DNA of 7,521 nt from Chloroflexales bacterium (GCA_013336035.1 JAAXUL010000368.1:1-7521); one strand, 5' to 3'; positions 1 to 5,930 are shown, counted from the stretch's first letter. The notes: generated by a model not told the origin, from the letters alone. Numbers and translations: made by a program.

Positions 1-178
1 TGCTGCGGTCTCCGCCCGCAGCTTTCAATTGGGCAAACGCTTCCTTGGCGATGGCCACATCCTCCAGGGTTTCCAGCCACTCAATTAGCGCTTCCCAGTC
101 GTCCGCGCTTAGGATGGCCAATCGCTTGCCCTTCACCGTCACAAATTGGACGGACTGCAGTGCCTCGCTTCCTGTCAT
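1..178 (-). CDS. Phd/YefM-like type II antitoxin, partial (C-terminus beyond the left edge)
   Basis: The minus strand from ATG at 178 stays open to the window edge, giving 59 residues that begin MTGSEALQSVQFVTVKGKR and continue with LAILSADDWEALIEWLETLED. The pattern is a short beta hairpin (VQFVTVKGKRLAIL), then a D/E-W-E-x-L-I-E-x-L-E-x-L-E-D helix. This is typical of Phd/YefM-type antitoxins, in which the N-terminal part dimerises and binds the operator while the following helix neutralises a cognate toxin, often RelE/ParE or PIN type. AGGAGG lies 5 nt before the ATG (184-189), which supports this start. Upstream, GGCAC/GTGCC arms at 227-238 could be an operator, but this is weak. A toxin gene would be expected downstream, outside the window, so the pair cannot be confirmed. 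The family call rests on motif resemblance only. Confidence 0.72.
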   Translation of the reverse strand, partial: MTGSEALQSVQFVTVKGKRLAILSADDWEALIEWLETLEDVAIAKEAFAQLKAAGGDRS

Positions 179-328
179 CCTCGCCTCCTCGCCTGTGTGT
201 CTTTGTCTAAAGTGTATCTGATCTTGGGCACTGGTGCCAGCGTTTGGGTGCCCCACCACCCTGGTTGCGCGGGATGGTTTTTCTCGGGGAGGGCCTGCAC
301 TCCCCGCGCCCCTCCCGGTCACCGGTAG

Positions 329-532
329 ATCGAGCAGGTCACCGCGCGCACCCTCGAGTACCCTGTGGCCACCCTGGGCGGCGAGAGCGGCGCCCCGCTG
401 TGGCGGCTCCAGGACGGCCGGCGCTACGTGGTCGGCGTGCACACCGGCGGCGACCCCGGCGGCAGCAGCGCCGTGCGCCTCAGCGCCCCCGTCTTCGCCA
501 ACCTCGGCGCCTGGCGCCGCGAGGGCGGGTGA
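329..532 (+). pseudogene. C-terminal remnant of a V8/trypsin-like serine protease
   Basis: This 67-codon frame ends in TGA at 530-532. It encodes VATLGGESGAPLW followed by VVGVHTGG and then GSSAVRLSAPVFANL. In S1/V8-like (glutamyl endopeptidase-like) proteases these match the nucleophile loop G-x-S-G-[AS]-P (Ser at codon 386-388), the strand V-[VI]-G-[IV]-H-x-G-G, and the final N/S-x-x-V-R-[IL] segment. The catalytic His and Asp, which normally lie about 100 or more residues upstream, are absent. An in-frame TAG sits directly before the fragment (326-328), there is no ATG or Shine-Dalgarno site, and no matching upstream half is visible in other frames. It is therefore a decayed or truncated copy, possibly cut at a recombination junction near 328. 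An assembly or sequencing frameshift is an alternative explanation. Confidence 0.7.
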
Positions 533-771
533 GCGTATTAAGCGCAGAATAACCGCCCCTTAAGCGCCGGCCCCACCCGCCCTCGACCCCCTGCCTTGAC
601 CCTTCACCCCCGTACACAGCCTTAATCTAAGATCTTCTACAAATAATCGTAGAGACAGAGCCGCTTAAGCGGGGCAGGCTACGATGCGTCTGTGCCGATC
701 GACGAGACGGGCCCCTCCAAGAGCGGCATAGCGCGAGGGACAATGATAGTTCGTAAAGAAGGAGCATGGTC
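533..771. other. Intergenic leader with AT-rich island and TTAAGCG motifs
   Basis: No convincing gene is present. An AT-rich stretch (about 618-655) stands out from the GC-rich surroundings and contains an inverted repeat, TCTAC (636-640) and GTAGA (649-653), which is promoter- or operator-like. TTGACC at 596-601 resembles a -35 box, but no -10 lies at proper spacing, so I do not call a promoter. The string TTAAGCG occurs three times (537-543, 560-566, 665-671), and the third copy lies inside a perfect palindrome. The likely role is regulation of the gene starting at 772. Confidence 0.4.
661..672. repeat. Perfect 12-bp palindrome CCGCTTAAGCGG
   Basis: CCGCTTAAGCGG is its own reverse complement. 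It lies 100 bp upstream of the 772 start codon, and its CTTAAGCG half is repeated at 559-566. A dimeric-regulator operator is one reading; chance is another. Confidence 0.4.
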
Positions 772-1293
772 ATGGCAGGTCAGCCAGCAATCAGGTATAC
801 GGTCGCTGATCCGACTCCCACCCAGAAGGTGGTGGATGCGATCTCCATGGGAACCGCCTATGGCATCGATGCGTACGAGCTTGTGATCTCGCAGGTCCCG
901 AGCGTTACCGCGCCGCTTCCCGGCGAAATTATCGATCCGTCCGCTCCCTTCACGGTAACGCTGAGGTTCCGCATTGGTGGGGGCACGGGCTTCATTGTAG
1001 GAAATAACTACACCGGCAGTGTAAATTTCTACTATGAGGGCTTGGGCGGCGGGATGGACGGCGTGCTTGCTCAGGTCCCGTTCGGGACCCAATCTGGAAC
1101 TTTCAACGCCACCTCCAACGCGGTGGAGTATGTAGTCGCCACAACCATACCTTCCCTGCCTCCTCCTCCTAGCCCCAGGGTTGCGGGCCTCTATAAGATT
1201 TCGGCCGCCGTGGATCTGAGCCTCGTGCTCGGTGGAGTTACTGTCGGCAGGCTGCTGGCCTTTACCGAAGGGCCTCTGGTCCAGGTGTACTAG
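772..1293 (+). CDS. Unknown 173-aa beta-rich cytoplasmic protein, paralogue-like to the 1629 gene
   Basis: I do not recognise the family. The start is set at ATG 772 because AAGGAG (759-764) is 7 nt away; the in-frame ATG at 766 would leave only 1 nt. The product has no signal peptide or membrane segment. It has alternating beta-type stretches (FTVTLRFRI at 60-68, SVNFYYEGLGGG at 83-94, AVEYVVATTI at 117-126), a proline run (PSLPPPPSPR, 127-136), then AGLYKISAAVDLSLVL and a terminal LVQVY. The stretch from about residue 60 to the end resembles the last 100 residues of the 279-aa protein encoded next: G-L-Y-[KR], alternating hydrophobics, then V-x-V-Y-stop. I infer a beta-sandwich domain shared by both. 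The two genes are co-oriented and probably form one module, separated by three hairpins. The function is unknown. Confidence 0.75.
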   Translation: MAGQPAIRYTVADPTPTQKVVDAISMGTAYGIDAYELVISQVPSVTAPLPGEIIDPSAPFTVTLRFRIGGGTGFIVGNNYTGSVNFYYEGLGGGMDGVLAQVPFGTQSGTFNATSNAVEYVVATTIPSLPPPPSPRVAGLYKISAAVDLSLVLGGVTVGRLLAFTEGPLVQVY

Positions 1294-1348
1294 CGCTCTA
1301 TATGTAGGGCGGTCTAATACCATCTGTGCCAGTGTAGTCTTCTCTAAC

Positions 1349-1380
1349 CGGCCCCGCCAATCTATGAACTGGCGGGGCCG
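1349..1380 (+). terminator. Perfect 11-bp hairpin 1 downstream of the 173-aa gene
   Basis: The arms are CGGCCCCGCCA (1349-1359) and TGGCGGGGCCG (1370-1380) with a 10-nt loop. The position 56 nt after the stop suits a terminator, but no T-run follows. It may instead be an mRNA-stabilising or processing structure. It is the first of three hairpins in a row. Confidence 0.6.
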
Positions 1381-1405
1381 CGGAGTGTGAGCGGCGGAGA
1401 TCTTG

Positions 1406-1433
1406 CCCCAGCTCCCATGTACGGGAGCTGGGG
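1406..1433 (+). other. Perfect 11-bp hairpin 2 of the intergenic array
   Basis: The arms are CCCCAGCTCCC (1406-1416) and GGGAGCTGGGG (1423-1433) around a 6-nt loop, ATGTAC. No T-run follows. It lies 25 nt after hairpin 1 and 25 nt before hairpin 3, so the array is evenly spaced. Confidence 0.55.
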
Positions 1434-1458
1434 GACAACCTCACGGCGACCAATCGTG

Positions 1459-1490
1459 CCCGGCAACGGTGCCGGGTTGCTCTTCTTTCC
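1459..1490 (+). terminator. Hairpin 3 with pyrimidine-rich tail (terminator- or attenuator-like)
   Basis: CCCGGCA (1459-1465) pairs with TGCCGGG (1470-1476) across the loop ACGG. A T-rich pyrimidine tail (TTGCTCTTCTTTCC, 1477-1490) follows. This is the most terminator-like of the three hairpins. A competing pair, GCAAC (1463-1467) with GTTGC (1476-1480), overlaps the stem, so two exclusive folds are possible. Confidence 0.5.
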
Positions 1491-1628
1491 CTGCTTGTGA
1501 GGAGAGGAACCGGGGGTGAGGGTCCATTTACGAATATCCTGCAGAAGTACATTAGACCTCATACCTGAGACATCGCTACCGGTCGTGCCGTACCTGCACA
1601 GCATCTATAACCTGAGGAGGGAAAAGCA

Positions 1629-2468
1629 ATGGCAAGTAAGCGCACGCGTCCTGCTCAGCCCCGCACCCATGCCGGGCGCCAGGCGGGCGAGCCGGGGGTC
1701 GAGGAGTTCCTGGGCGCGCTCGGCGGGCCTGAGAGCATGGATGAGGAGATCCCAGCCGAGCTGCTGATCGACGAGGTGAGCGGCCCGCACCGCCACGCCA
1801 CCTTCGCAATCACCCTGTACCTCAACGCCGACAACAGCGTGTCGCGCACCCGCGTGTCGTATACGCCGCCTGAGGACGGCGATGAGAAGAAGCCGGATCG
1901 GAAGCCGGACCAGTGGCAGGGTTGGGACGCCGAGAAGCTGCTGCGCCTGATCGTCGAGCGCGGCCGGCTGAACATCTCTGCGAGCGAGGCCTCAGTGCCG
2001 GTCGCGAAGGCCTCGGCGCCTGGCGAGGTTGTATCGGCGGCTGGGCTGGCTGCGAAGGCCCCATTTGCCGCCGCGGCTGAGCCTCTTCCCGGGCCGGCGC
2101 CGCGCTTGCGCCACGTGGCCCTAGTGGGGGGACCGGGGAACGGACCGCAGCGCTTCGTATCCTGTCGCGAGGTCTACCGATTGCAGCTAGATCTTGACCT
2201 GGCTGAGCTATTTGCGGCAGGCGAACGGCCCCAGCGCTTTGCCGTGATCGTTCGCGCCAAGCATTTGGGCGACGGGGCGCGCCTGGTCGTCTGCGAGGCC
2301 CGCGGCGTGATTGAGGGCAAGGCCGACCTGAGCATCGGGACGTATGCGCGTACACCGCCGCCTGGCCTATATCGTCTGGAGGCCGACCTCGAGCTCAGCA
2401 CCGACGCGGGCTCACCGCCCTACCACGCCACGACCAACCTGCAGGGCGAGCTGGTGTACGTCTACTGA
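1629..2468 (+). CDS. Unknown 279-aa two-domain protein with C-terminal beta domain
   Basis: I do not recognise the family. AGGAGG (1615-1620) is 8 nt from the ATG. Residues 1-35 are basic and low in complexity. An N-terminal module (about 43-112) contains HATFAITLYLNADNSVSRTRVSYTPPE, a charged K/D/E loop, then WQGWDAEKLLRLIVERGRL, which suggests three strands plus a helix. An Ala/Pro-rich linker (about 120-160) follows. The C-terminal domain (about 161-279) holds YRLQLDLDLAEL, FAVIVRAKHLGDG, PPPGLYRLEADLEL and the terminal LVYVY, and it resembles the C-terminus of the 173-aa neighbour. There is no signal peptide or membrane helix. The Ala/Pro linker suggests a tethered domain that binds a partner, which is inference. 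With the neighbour it may be part of an uncharacterised accessory or defence module, but no catalytic motif is visible. Confidence 0.8.
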   Translation: MASKRTRPAQPRTHAGRQAGEPGVEEFLGALGGPESMDEEIPAELLIDEVSGPHRHATFAITLYLNADNSVSRTRVSYTPPEDGDEKKPDRKPDQWQGWDAEKLLRLIVERGRLNISASEASVPVAKASAPGEVVSAAGLAAKAPFAAAAEPLPGPAPRLRHVALVGGPGNGPQRFVSCREVYRLQLDLDLAELFAAGERPQRFAVIVRAKHLGDGARLVVCEARGVIEGKADLSIGTYARTPPPGLYRLEADLELSTDAGSPPYHATTNLQGELVYVY

Positions 2469-2729
2469 GCCGCTCGTACCGAATTCTATGCTACAGCCCG
2501 CGCATACCTTTGACGTTGCAGCAGCGCTGTGAGAGCGGGCGACTGATGGCCGCTGTGCGGCGATTCTTGTCGAATACGGCGCGTGAAGTGCAAAGCGGTC
2601 GCCTTGCGCTTCAAAGCAGGCGCCTTGCGCTTCAAAGCGGCCGCCTTGCGCTTCAAAGCAGGCGTGCTTCCTAACCTGCGTTCCTAAGCGGGTGCATCGT
2701 TGCTAGCATCGGGACTAAAGCGTCTTCTG
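2469..2729. other. Non-coding gap between convergent genes
   Basis: This gap separates the plus-strand 279-aa gene from the minus-strand zinc-knuckle gene. It carries a small hairpin, GCCGC (2549-2553) with GCGGC (2557-2561), that could be a weak terminator, and a 21-bp tandem repeat array listed separately. No gene with a plausible start is seen. Confidence 0.55.
2584..2664. repeat. 21-bp tandem repeat, 3.5 direct copies plus one inverted copy
   Basis: Three full copies at 2592-2612, 2613-2633 and 2634-2654, plus a partial copy at 2655-2664, share AAAGC[GA]G..GCCTTGCGCTTC. Copies alternate between an AAAGCGG and an AAAGCAGG start, suggesting a 42-bp higher-order unit. Just before the array, TGAAGTGCAAAGCG (2584-2597) is a near reverse complement of CGCCTTGCGCTTCA (2600-2613), with 12 of 14 Watson-Crick pairs and one wobble. 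The array therefore opens with a foldback. Its place between two converging 3' ends suggests transcription termination or a slippage-prone sequence. Confidence 0.8.
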
Positions 2730-3056
2730 TCATTCCTGAGAATCATACTCATCCAGCCACTTCAGCCAGGGCGGCGGCTCAGTGGGATGACTGTCGGGCA
2801 TGTCGGCATCGCCTAGAACCGGTTGGTCCAGCTGTAGCCCTTCGTCCGCCGGCATCACCTCGGCCGCCCCCATCTGCAGGCCGCCTTTTCCACCAGAGTG
2901 CGTCGCCATCTCGTCCCCTGGCTCGAGCACGATCTTCTTATAGTTTGGCGGCCACTGCATTAAGAATCGCCGCCCACAGGTCGGGCAGAACCACTCCTCT
3001 GCGCCGCTCGGGTGGGTGCGCTCGAGCTCCATGTGGTGGTTGTGCGTCTCGAACAT
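2730..3056 (-). CDS. Small His-rich zinc-knuckle protein (108 aa), function unknown
   Basis: The start is placed at ATG 3056 because GAGGAG lies 7 nt upstream; the longer frame to 3116 has no comparable ribosome site. The protein begins MFETHNHHMELERTH and has CPTCGRRFLMQWPPNYKK. Cys24 and Cys27 form a single CPxC knuckle, with candidate additional metal ligands at His5, His7, His8 and His15. A treble-clef or classical zinc ribbon would need a second CxxC, which is absent, so metal binding would have to use His residues or a dimer. After IVLEPGDEMATHSGGKGGLQMG the C-terminal half is acidic and Pro-rich, probably disordered, and ends PPWLKWLDEYDSQE. No known enzyme motif is seen. It is convergent with the 279-aa gene and divergent from the cupin genes. 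It could be an adaptor or nucleic-acid-binding partner; this is inference. Confidence 0.75.
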   Translation of the reverse strand: MFETHNHHMELERTHPSGAEEWFCPTCGRRFLMQWPPNYKKIVLEPGDEMATHSGGKGGLQMGAAEVMPADEGLQLDQPVLGDADMPDSHPTEPPPWLKWLDEYDSQE

Positions 3057-3131
3057 TGTTATGCTCCTCAGATGAGATCGTATCGCCGTCAGTGAGGCAG
3101 ATGATTCGTATCTCATTCTCTACGGCGAATA

Positions 3132-3160
3132 TTGGCCATAACCGATTGTTCACTTATTCT
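3132..3160 (+). promoter_or_regulatory. Candidate sigma70-type promoter for the cupin operon
   Basis: TTGGCC (3132-3137), a 17-nt spacer and TATTCT (3155-3160) each match 4 of 6 consensus positions. The predicted transcription start is about 3167, at the edge of the 16-bp palindrome. The cupin leader would be about 130 nt long. Confidence 0.4.
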
Positions 3161-3166
3161 AATGCA

Positions 3167-3182
3167 GATCCTTGCAAGGATC
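3167..3182. promoter_or_regulatory. Perfect 16-bp palindrome, candidate operator
   Basis: GATCCTTGCAAGGATC is an exact palindrome in the divergent intergenic region, at the predicted start of the cupin transcript. That position would suit a dimeric repressor. Nothing in the window encodes an obvious regulator. A short hairpin, GCCTGG (3253-3258) with CCAGGC (3263-3268), lies further down the same leader, just before the ribosome site. Confidence 0.5.
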
Positions 3183-3299
3183 GTACCACAAGCTGAGGGC
3201 CGGGCTGTGGGCAGCAAGAAGAGGTGACCGCGGCCTTATATTGCCGAGGAGGGCCTGGTGAGCCAGGCTTAACTACGTGAACGAAGGAGGTTAAGAGCG

Positions 3300-3668
3300 A
3301 TGCGCATCATCAGCAAGGGAGATATCAAAACGCCGGTCAGGAACTCAGATGGTGAGATCATCTACGAGATGATTGGGGAGCCGCCTGAGCTCGGCGGGAC
3401 GAAGAGGCATAGCCTTGCGCTCATCGTGCTTCCTCCGGGGAGATTATCGGCGCGTCATTATCACCAGGCCTCCGAGGAGACATACTTCATCCTGCACGGC
3501 ACCGCACGGATCATCATTGGCGCCAAGGAATTTATGCTTCGCCCAGGGCAGGCATGTCTGATCGAGCCGCACGAGCGGCACGAGATCTTCAACGACGGAC
3601 CTGAGACCCTCGAGTTCCTGGCGGTCAGCGCGCCTCCCTGGACCCCTGATGATTCGACGTTCGTCTGA
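3300..3668 (+). CDS. Single-domain cupin with intact metal site (122 aa)
   Basis: A strong AAGGAGG (3284-3290) lies 9 nt before the ATG. The protein is a compact RmlC-like cupin. Motif 1 is HYHQASEETYFILHG (His53, His55, Glu59 or Glu60, with the closing Gly). Motif 2 is PGQACLIEPHERHEIFNDG (His94 and Asn98). These residues bind a divalent metal in cupins of the mannose-6-phosphate isomerase-like and small dioxygenase or sugar-binding groups. The surrounding beta strands (RIIIGAKEFMLRPG, TLEFLAVSAPPW) fit a full barrel, so the gene is complete. The substrate cannot be told from sequence. It is followed 61 nt later by a second cupin gene on the same strand, so the two are probably co-transcribed. 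Confidence 0.9.
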   Translation: MRIISKGDIKTPVRNSDGEIIYEMIGEPPELGGTKRHSLALIVLPPGRLSARHYHQASEETYFILHGTARIIIGAKEFMLRPGQACLIEPHERHEIFNDGPETLEFLAVSAPPWTPDDSTFV

Positions 3669-3729
3669 CCACGTTTCATACACTCTGATACGCTGAGAGT
3701 GGATGGTATCTCGCGCCAGGAGAATCATG

Positions 3730-4275
3730 ATGAGACGCATTTTCATGATCAGTGGCGGCTTTCCCGTGCCGGATGGTACGATCGTCTATCCGTTCCTCAA
3801 TACCAAAGATAGTACGAGCGGGTTGCCGTGGGATCTCCTCGACGGCTTCAGCCTCTCGGCCGGTGTGATCAATCCATACATAAGCTCGAAGATCCACGTG
3901 ATGCCGCAGGTCACGCAGGTTACCTTCGTACTTGAGGGCCAGATCGATATCGTTATGAAGGACACCGAGAGCAGCGAGCCCTACAAGCTGCACTTAGCCG
4001 GGCGCCAGGCGGTCATTACCCGGCCGGGCACATACTTCCAGATCGTCAACGACACCGATAGGCCATGCCTGGTGCTGTATATCGTTAGCCCGGCCTATGT
4101 CTTTGATCTGTATGACGGCCAGGTGCGCTACGATGACGCGGTGGTGCTTGATGAGGATTGGCAGGATCTGGAGAAGATCAACTGGCTACCGTCAGCGCTG
4201 AACAGTGGCTGGGTCACAGCTGAAGCACGGCAGGCAGCTCTTGATCGGCTCGGGCGGCACACCCAGGGTTCCTGA
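3730..4275 (+). CDS. Second cupin, degenerate metal site (about 181 aa)
   Basis: AGGAGA (3718-3723) is 6 nt from ATG 3730 and 3 nt from ATG 3727, so 3730 is preferred; an ATG at 3703 has no ribosome site. The core is KIHVMPQVTQVTFVLEGQIDIVM, then RPGTYFQIVNDTDRPCLVLYIVSPAYVFD, which follows the two cupin motifs. However, motif 1 keeps only His56, with Met58 in place of the second His and Gln60/Gln63 near the Glu position. Motif 2 has Gln104 where His is usual, while Asn107 is kept. Metal binding is therefore doubtful, and a ligand-binding or structural role is possible. The C-terminal tail with YDDAVVLDEDWQDLEKINW follows the barrel. It probably forms an operon with the upstream cupin, and heteromeric pairing is conceivable. 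Confidence 0.85.
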   Translation: MRRIFMISGGFPVPDGTIVYPFLNTKDSTSGLPWDLLDGFSLSAGVINPYISSKIHVMPQVTQVTFVLEGQIDIVMKDTESSEPYKLHLAGRQAVITRPGTYFQIVNDTDRPCLVLYIVSPAYVFDLYDGQVRYDDAVVLDEDWQDLEKINWLPSALNSGWVTAEARQAALDRLGRHTQGS

Positions 4276-4289
4276 GCCGGCGCCCTGGG
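4262..4289 (+). terminator. Weak hairpin overlapping the second cupin stop
   Basis: CCCAGGG (4262-4268) and CCCTGGG (4283-4289) enclose a 14-nt loop that contains the stop codon. A partly T-rich stretch follows. It may end the cupin transcript before the desaturase gene, but it lacks a proper T-run. Confidence 0.35.
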
Positions 4290-4324
4290 GTTGCTGTCTC
4301 TTCATCATCGGTGCCGATCTCCCC

Positions 4325-4354
4325 CTGGCGCGGATCGCGCAAGGGGGGTATGAT
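4325..4354 (+). promoter_or_regulatory. Possible promoter for the desaturase gene
   Basis: TATGAT (4349-4354) matches 5 of 6 positions of the -10 consensus and sits 82 nt before the desaturase ATG. The best -35, CTGGCG (4325-4330, 18-nt spacer), is poor. This is only a suggestion. Confidence 0.25.
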
Positions 4355-4436
4355 CGGAAGGGCACCCCACTTCGGACCTGATTTTGCGGTGCACGTCGCA
4401 CCGCGCCGCGGCGTGCCCCTAGACCGTGAAGAGACT

Positions 4437-5915
4437 ATGCGAAGGCAGATCATCATCATCGGCGGCGGCCTGGGCGGCCTCGCGGCCGGCATCAGGCTGG
4501 CCGCCATCGGCCACCACGTCACCATGCTCGAGAAGCGCGACAAGCCCGGCGGCAAGGCCTACACCTACAAGACCCGGGGCTACACCTTCGACAGCGGCCC
4601 CACCATCGTCACCGCCCCCTTTATGTTCGATGAGCTCTGGCGTGTCGCCGGCCGCCGCCGGGAGGACTACTTCACGCTTGAGGAGTGCCAGCCCTACTAC
4701 CGTATCTTTGACCATAATGGGCGCTACTTCGAGTACAGCTCGAACGAGGATGATCTGGTCAGGCAGATCCGCGAGCGCAGCCCGGGCGATGTCGAGGGCT
4801 ACAAGCGCTTTATGGCCTCGACCAAGCCGATCTTCGAGAAGGGCTTCGTCGAGCTAGCCGAGCAGCCCTTCTTGAACTTCACCGATATGCTCAAGGTGGC
4901 GCCCGACCTGGTGCGCCTGAAGTCGTACATCAGCACCTACCGCTATGTGTCAGGCTTCATCAAGGACGACTTCCTGCGGCGCTGCTTCTCGTTCCACCCC
5001 CTGTTTATCGGCGGCAACCCCTTCGACGCCTCGTCGATCTACGCCATGGTCGACTACCTCGAGCGCGAGTGGGGCGTCCACCACGCGGTCGGCGGCACCG
5101 GCGCGATCGTGGCGGCGATGGCCAAGCTCTTTGTCGAGCTGGGCGGCACCCTGGAGCTGAACGCCGAGGTGGCCGAGATCCTGGTCGAGGGTCGCAAGGC
5201 GGCGGGCGTGCGCATGGCCGACGGCCAGGTCCGCCGCGCCGACACGGTGATCTCAAACGCCGATTCCGCCTACACCTACCACAAGCTGGTCGCCCCGCAC
5301 CACCGCAAGATCTACACCGACGCGAAGCTGCGCCGCAAGAAGTACAGCATGTCGCTGGTCGTGATCTACCTGGGCCTCGACCGGCGCTACGACGATGGCG
5401 ACCTGGTCCAGCACAATGTCATCCTGGGCAAGCGCTACAAGGGCCTGCTCAACGACATCTTCAACCGGCGCCGCCTGTCTCGCGACTTCTCGCTCTACCT
5501 CTATCGGCCCTCGCACGTGGACCCGAGCCTGGCGCCTAAGGGCGGCGAGGCCCTCTACATCCTCTCGCCGGTGCCTAACCTCAGCTCGCGCACCGACTGG
5601 TCGAAGGCCGCCCGGCCCTACCGCGACGCGATCGTGGGCTTCCTCGAGCAGAACTATATGCCGGGCCTCAGCAAGCACATCGTGGTCGAGCACATGGTCG
5701 ACCCGCGCTACTACCAGAACACCCTGAACAACTACCAGGGCGCGGCCTTCAACATGCAGCCCCTGCTCACCCAGTCGGCCTGGTTCCGACCTCACAATCG
5801 CTCCGAGGAGTTCGACAACCTCTACCTCGTCGGCGGCGGCACCCACCCCGGCGCCGGGCTGCCCGGCGTGCTTGCCTCTGCCGCCATCGCCGCGAAGCTG
5901 ATCGGCCCGGCGTAG
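4437..5915 (+). CDS. crtI: Phytoene desaturase/carotenoid dehydrogenase of the CrtI family
   Basis: This FAD-dependent enzyme introduces double bonds into phytoene or a later carotene on the way to lycopene-type pigments, at the membrane surface. From ATG 4437 the product is 492 aa, the usual CrtI length. An in-frame extension to 4311 carries no family sequence, and the start is set by the FAD motif immediately after it. The dinucleotide-binding motif is IIIIGGGLGGLAAG (Gly9, Gly11, Gly14) with Glu32 ending strand 2, followed by DKPGGKAY and a D-S-G-P motif (residues 52-55). The conserved SFHPLFIGGNPFDASSIYAMVDYLEREWGVH and VGGTGAIV segments are typical of CrtI. The C-terminal FAD signature is NLYLVGGGTHPGAGLPGVL (from residue 461). 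CrtI, CrtN and CrtD-like substrates cannot be separated here. GAAGAG before the ATG is a weak ribosome site. No crtB is in the window. Confidence 0.9.
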   Translation: MRRQIIIIGGGLGGLAAGIRLAAIGHHVTMLEKRDKPGGKAYTYKTRGYTFDSGPTIVTAPFMFDELWRVAGRRREDYFTLEECQPYYRIFDHNGRYFEYSSNEDDLVRQIRERSPGDVEGYKRFMASTKPIFEKGFVELAEQPFLNFTDMLKVAPDLVRLKSYISTYRYVSGFIKDDFLRRCFSFHPLFIGGNPFDASSIYAMVDYLEREWGVHHAVGGTGAIVAAMAKLFVELGGTLELNAEVAEILVEGRKAAGVRMADGQVRRADTVISNADSAYTYHKLVAPHHRKIYTDAKLRRKKYSMSLVVIYLGLDRRYDDGDLVQHNVILGKRYKGLLNDIFNRRRLSRDFSLYLYRPSHVDPSLAPKGGEALYILSPVPNLSSRTDWSKAARPYRDAIVGFLEQNYMPGLSKHIVVEHMVDPRYYQNTLNNYQGAAFNMQPLLTQSAWFRPHNRSEEFDNLYLVGGGTHPGAGLPGVLASAAIAAKLIGPA

Positions 5916-5930
5916 GCGTGACATACTATG

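Noticed and set aside
234..563. Alternative ATG-started frames overlapping the protease remnant
   Set aside because: They translate to Arg/Ala/Pro-rich sequence without motifs, whereas the frame at 329-532 carries the protease signature.
596..633. Promoter with TTGACC and TAAGAT
   Set aside because: The boxes are 26 nt apart, too far for a sigma70 promoter, and no better-spaced pair was found.
679..1323. Long minus-strand open frame of 214 codons opposite the 173-aa gene
   Set aside because: Composition is Arg/His-rich with no recognisable motif and no ribosome site; the plus-strand frame has a strong Shine-Dalgarno and a related neighbour.
1822..2355. Minus-strand 177-codon frame opposite the 279-aa gene
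   Set aside because: Pro/Arg/Ser-rich low-complexity translation typical of the antisense frame of a GC-rich gene.
2584..2664. CRISPR array
   Set aside because: The 21-bp units are directly abutting with no spacers, so it is a tandem repeat.
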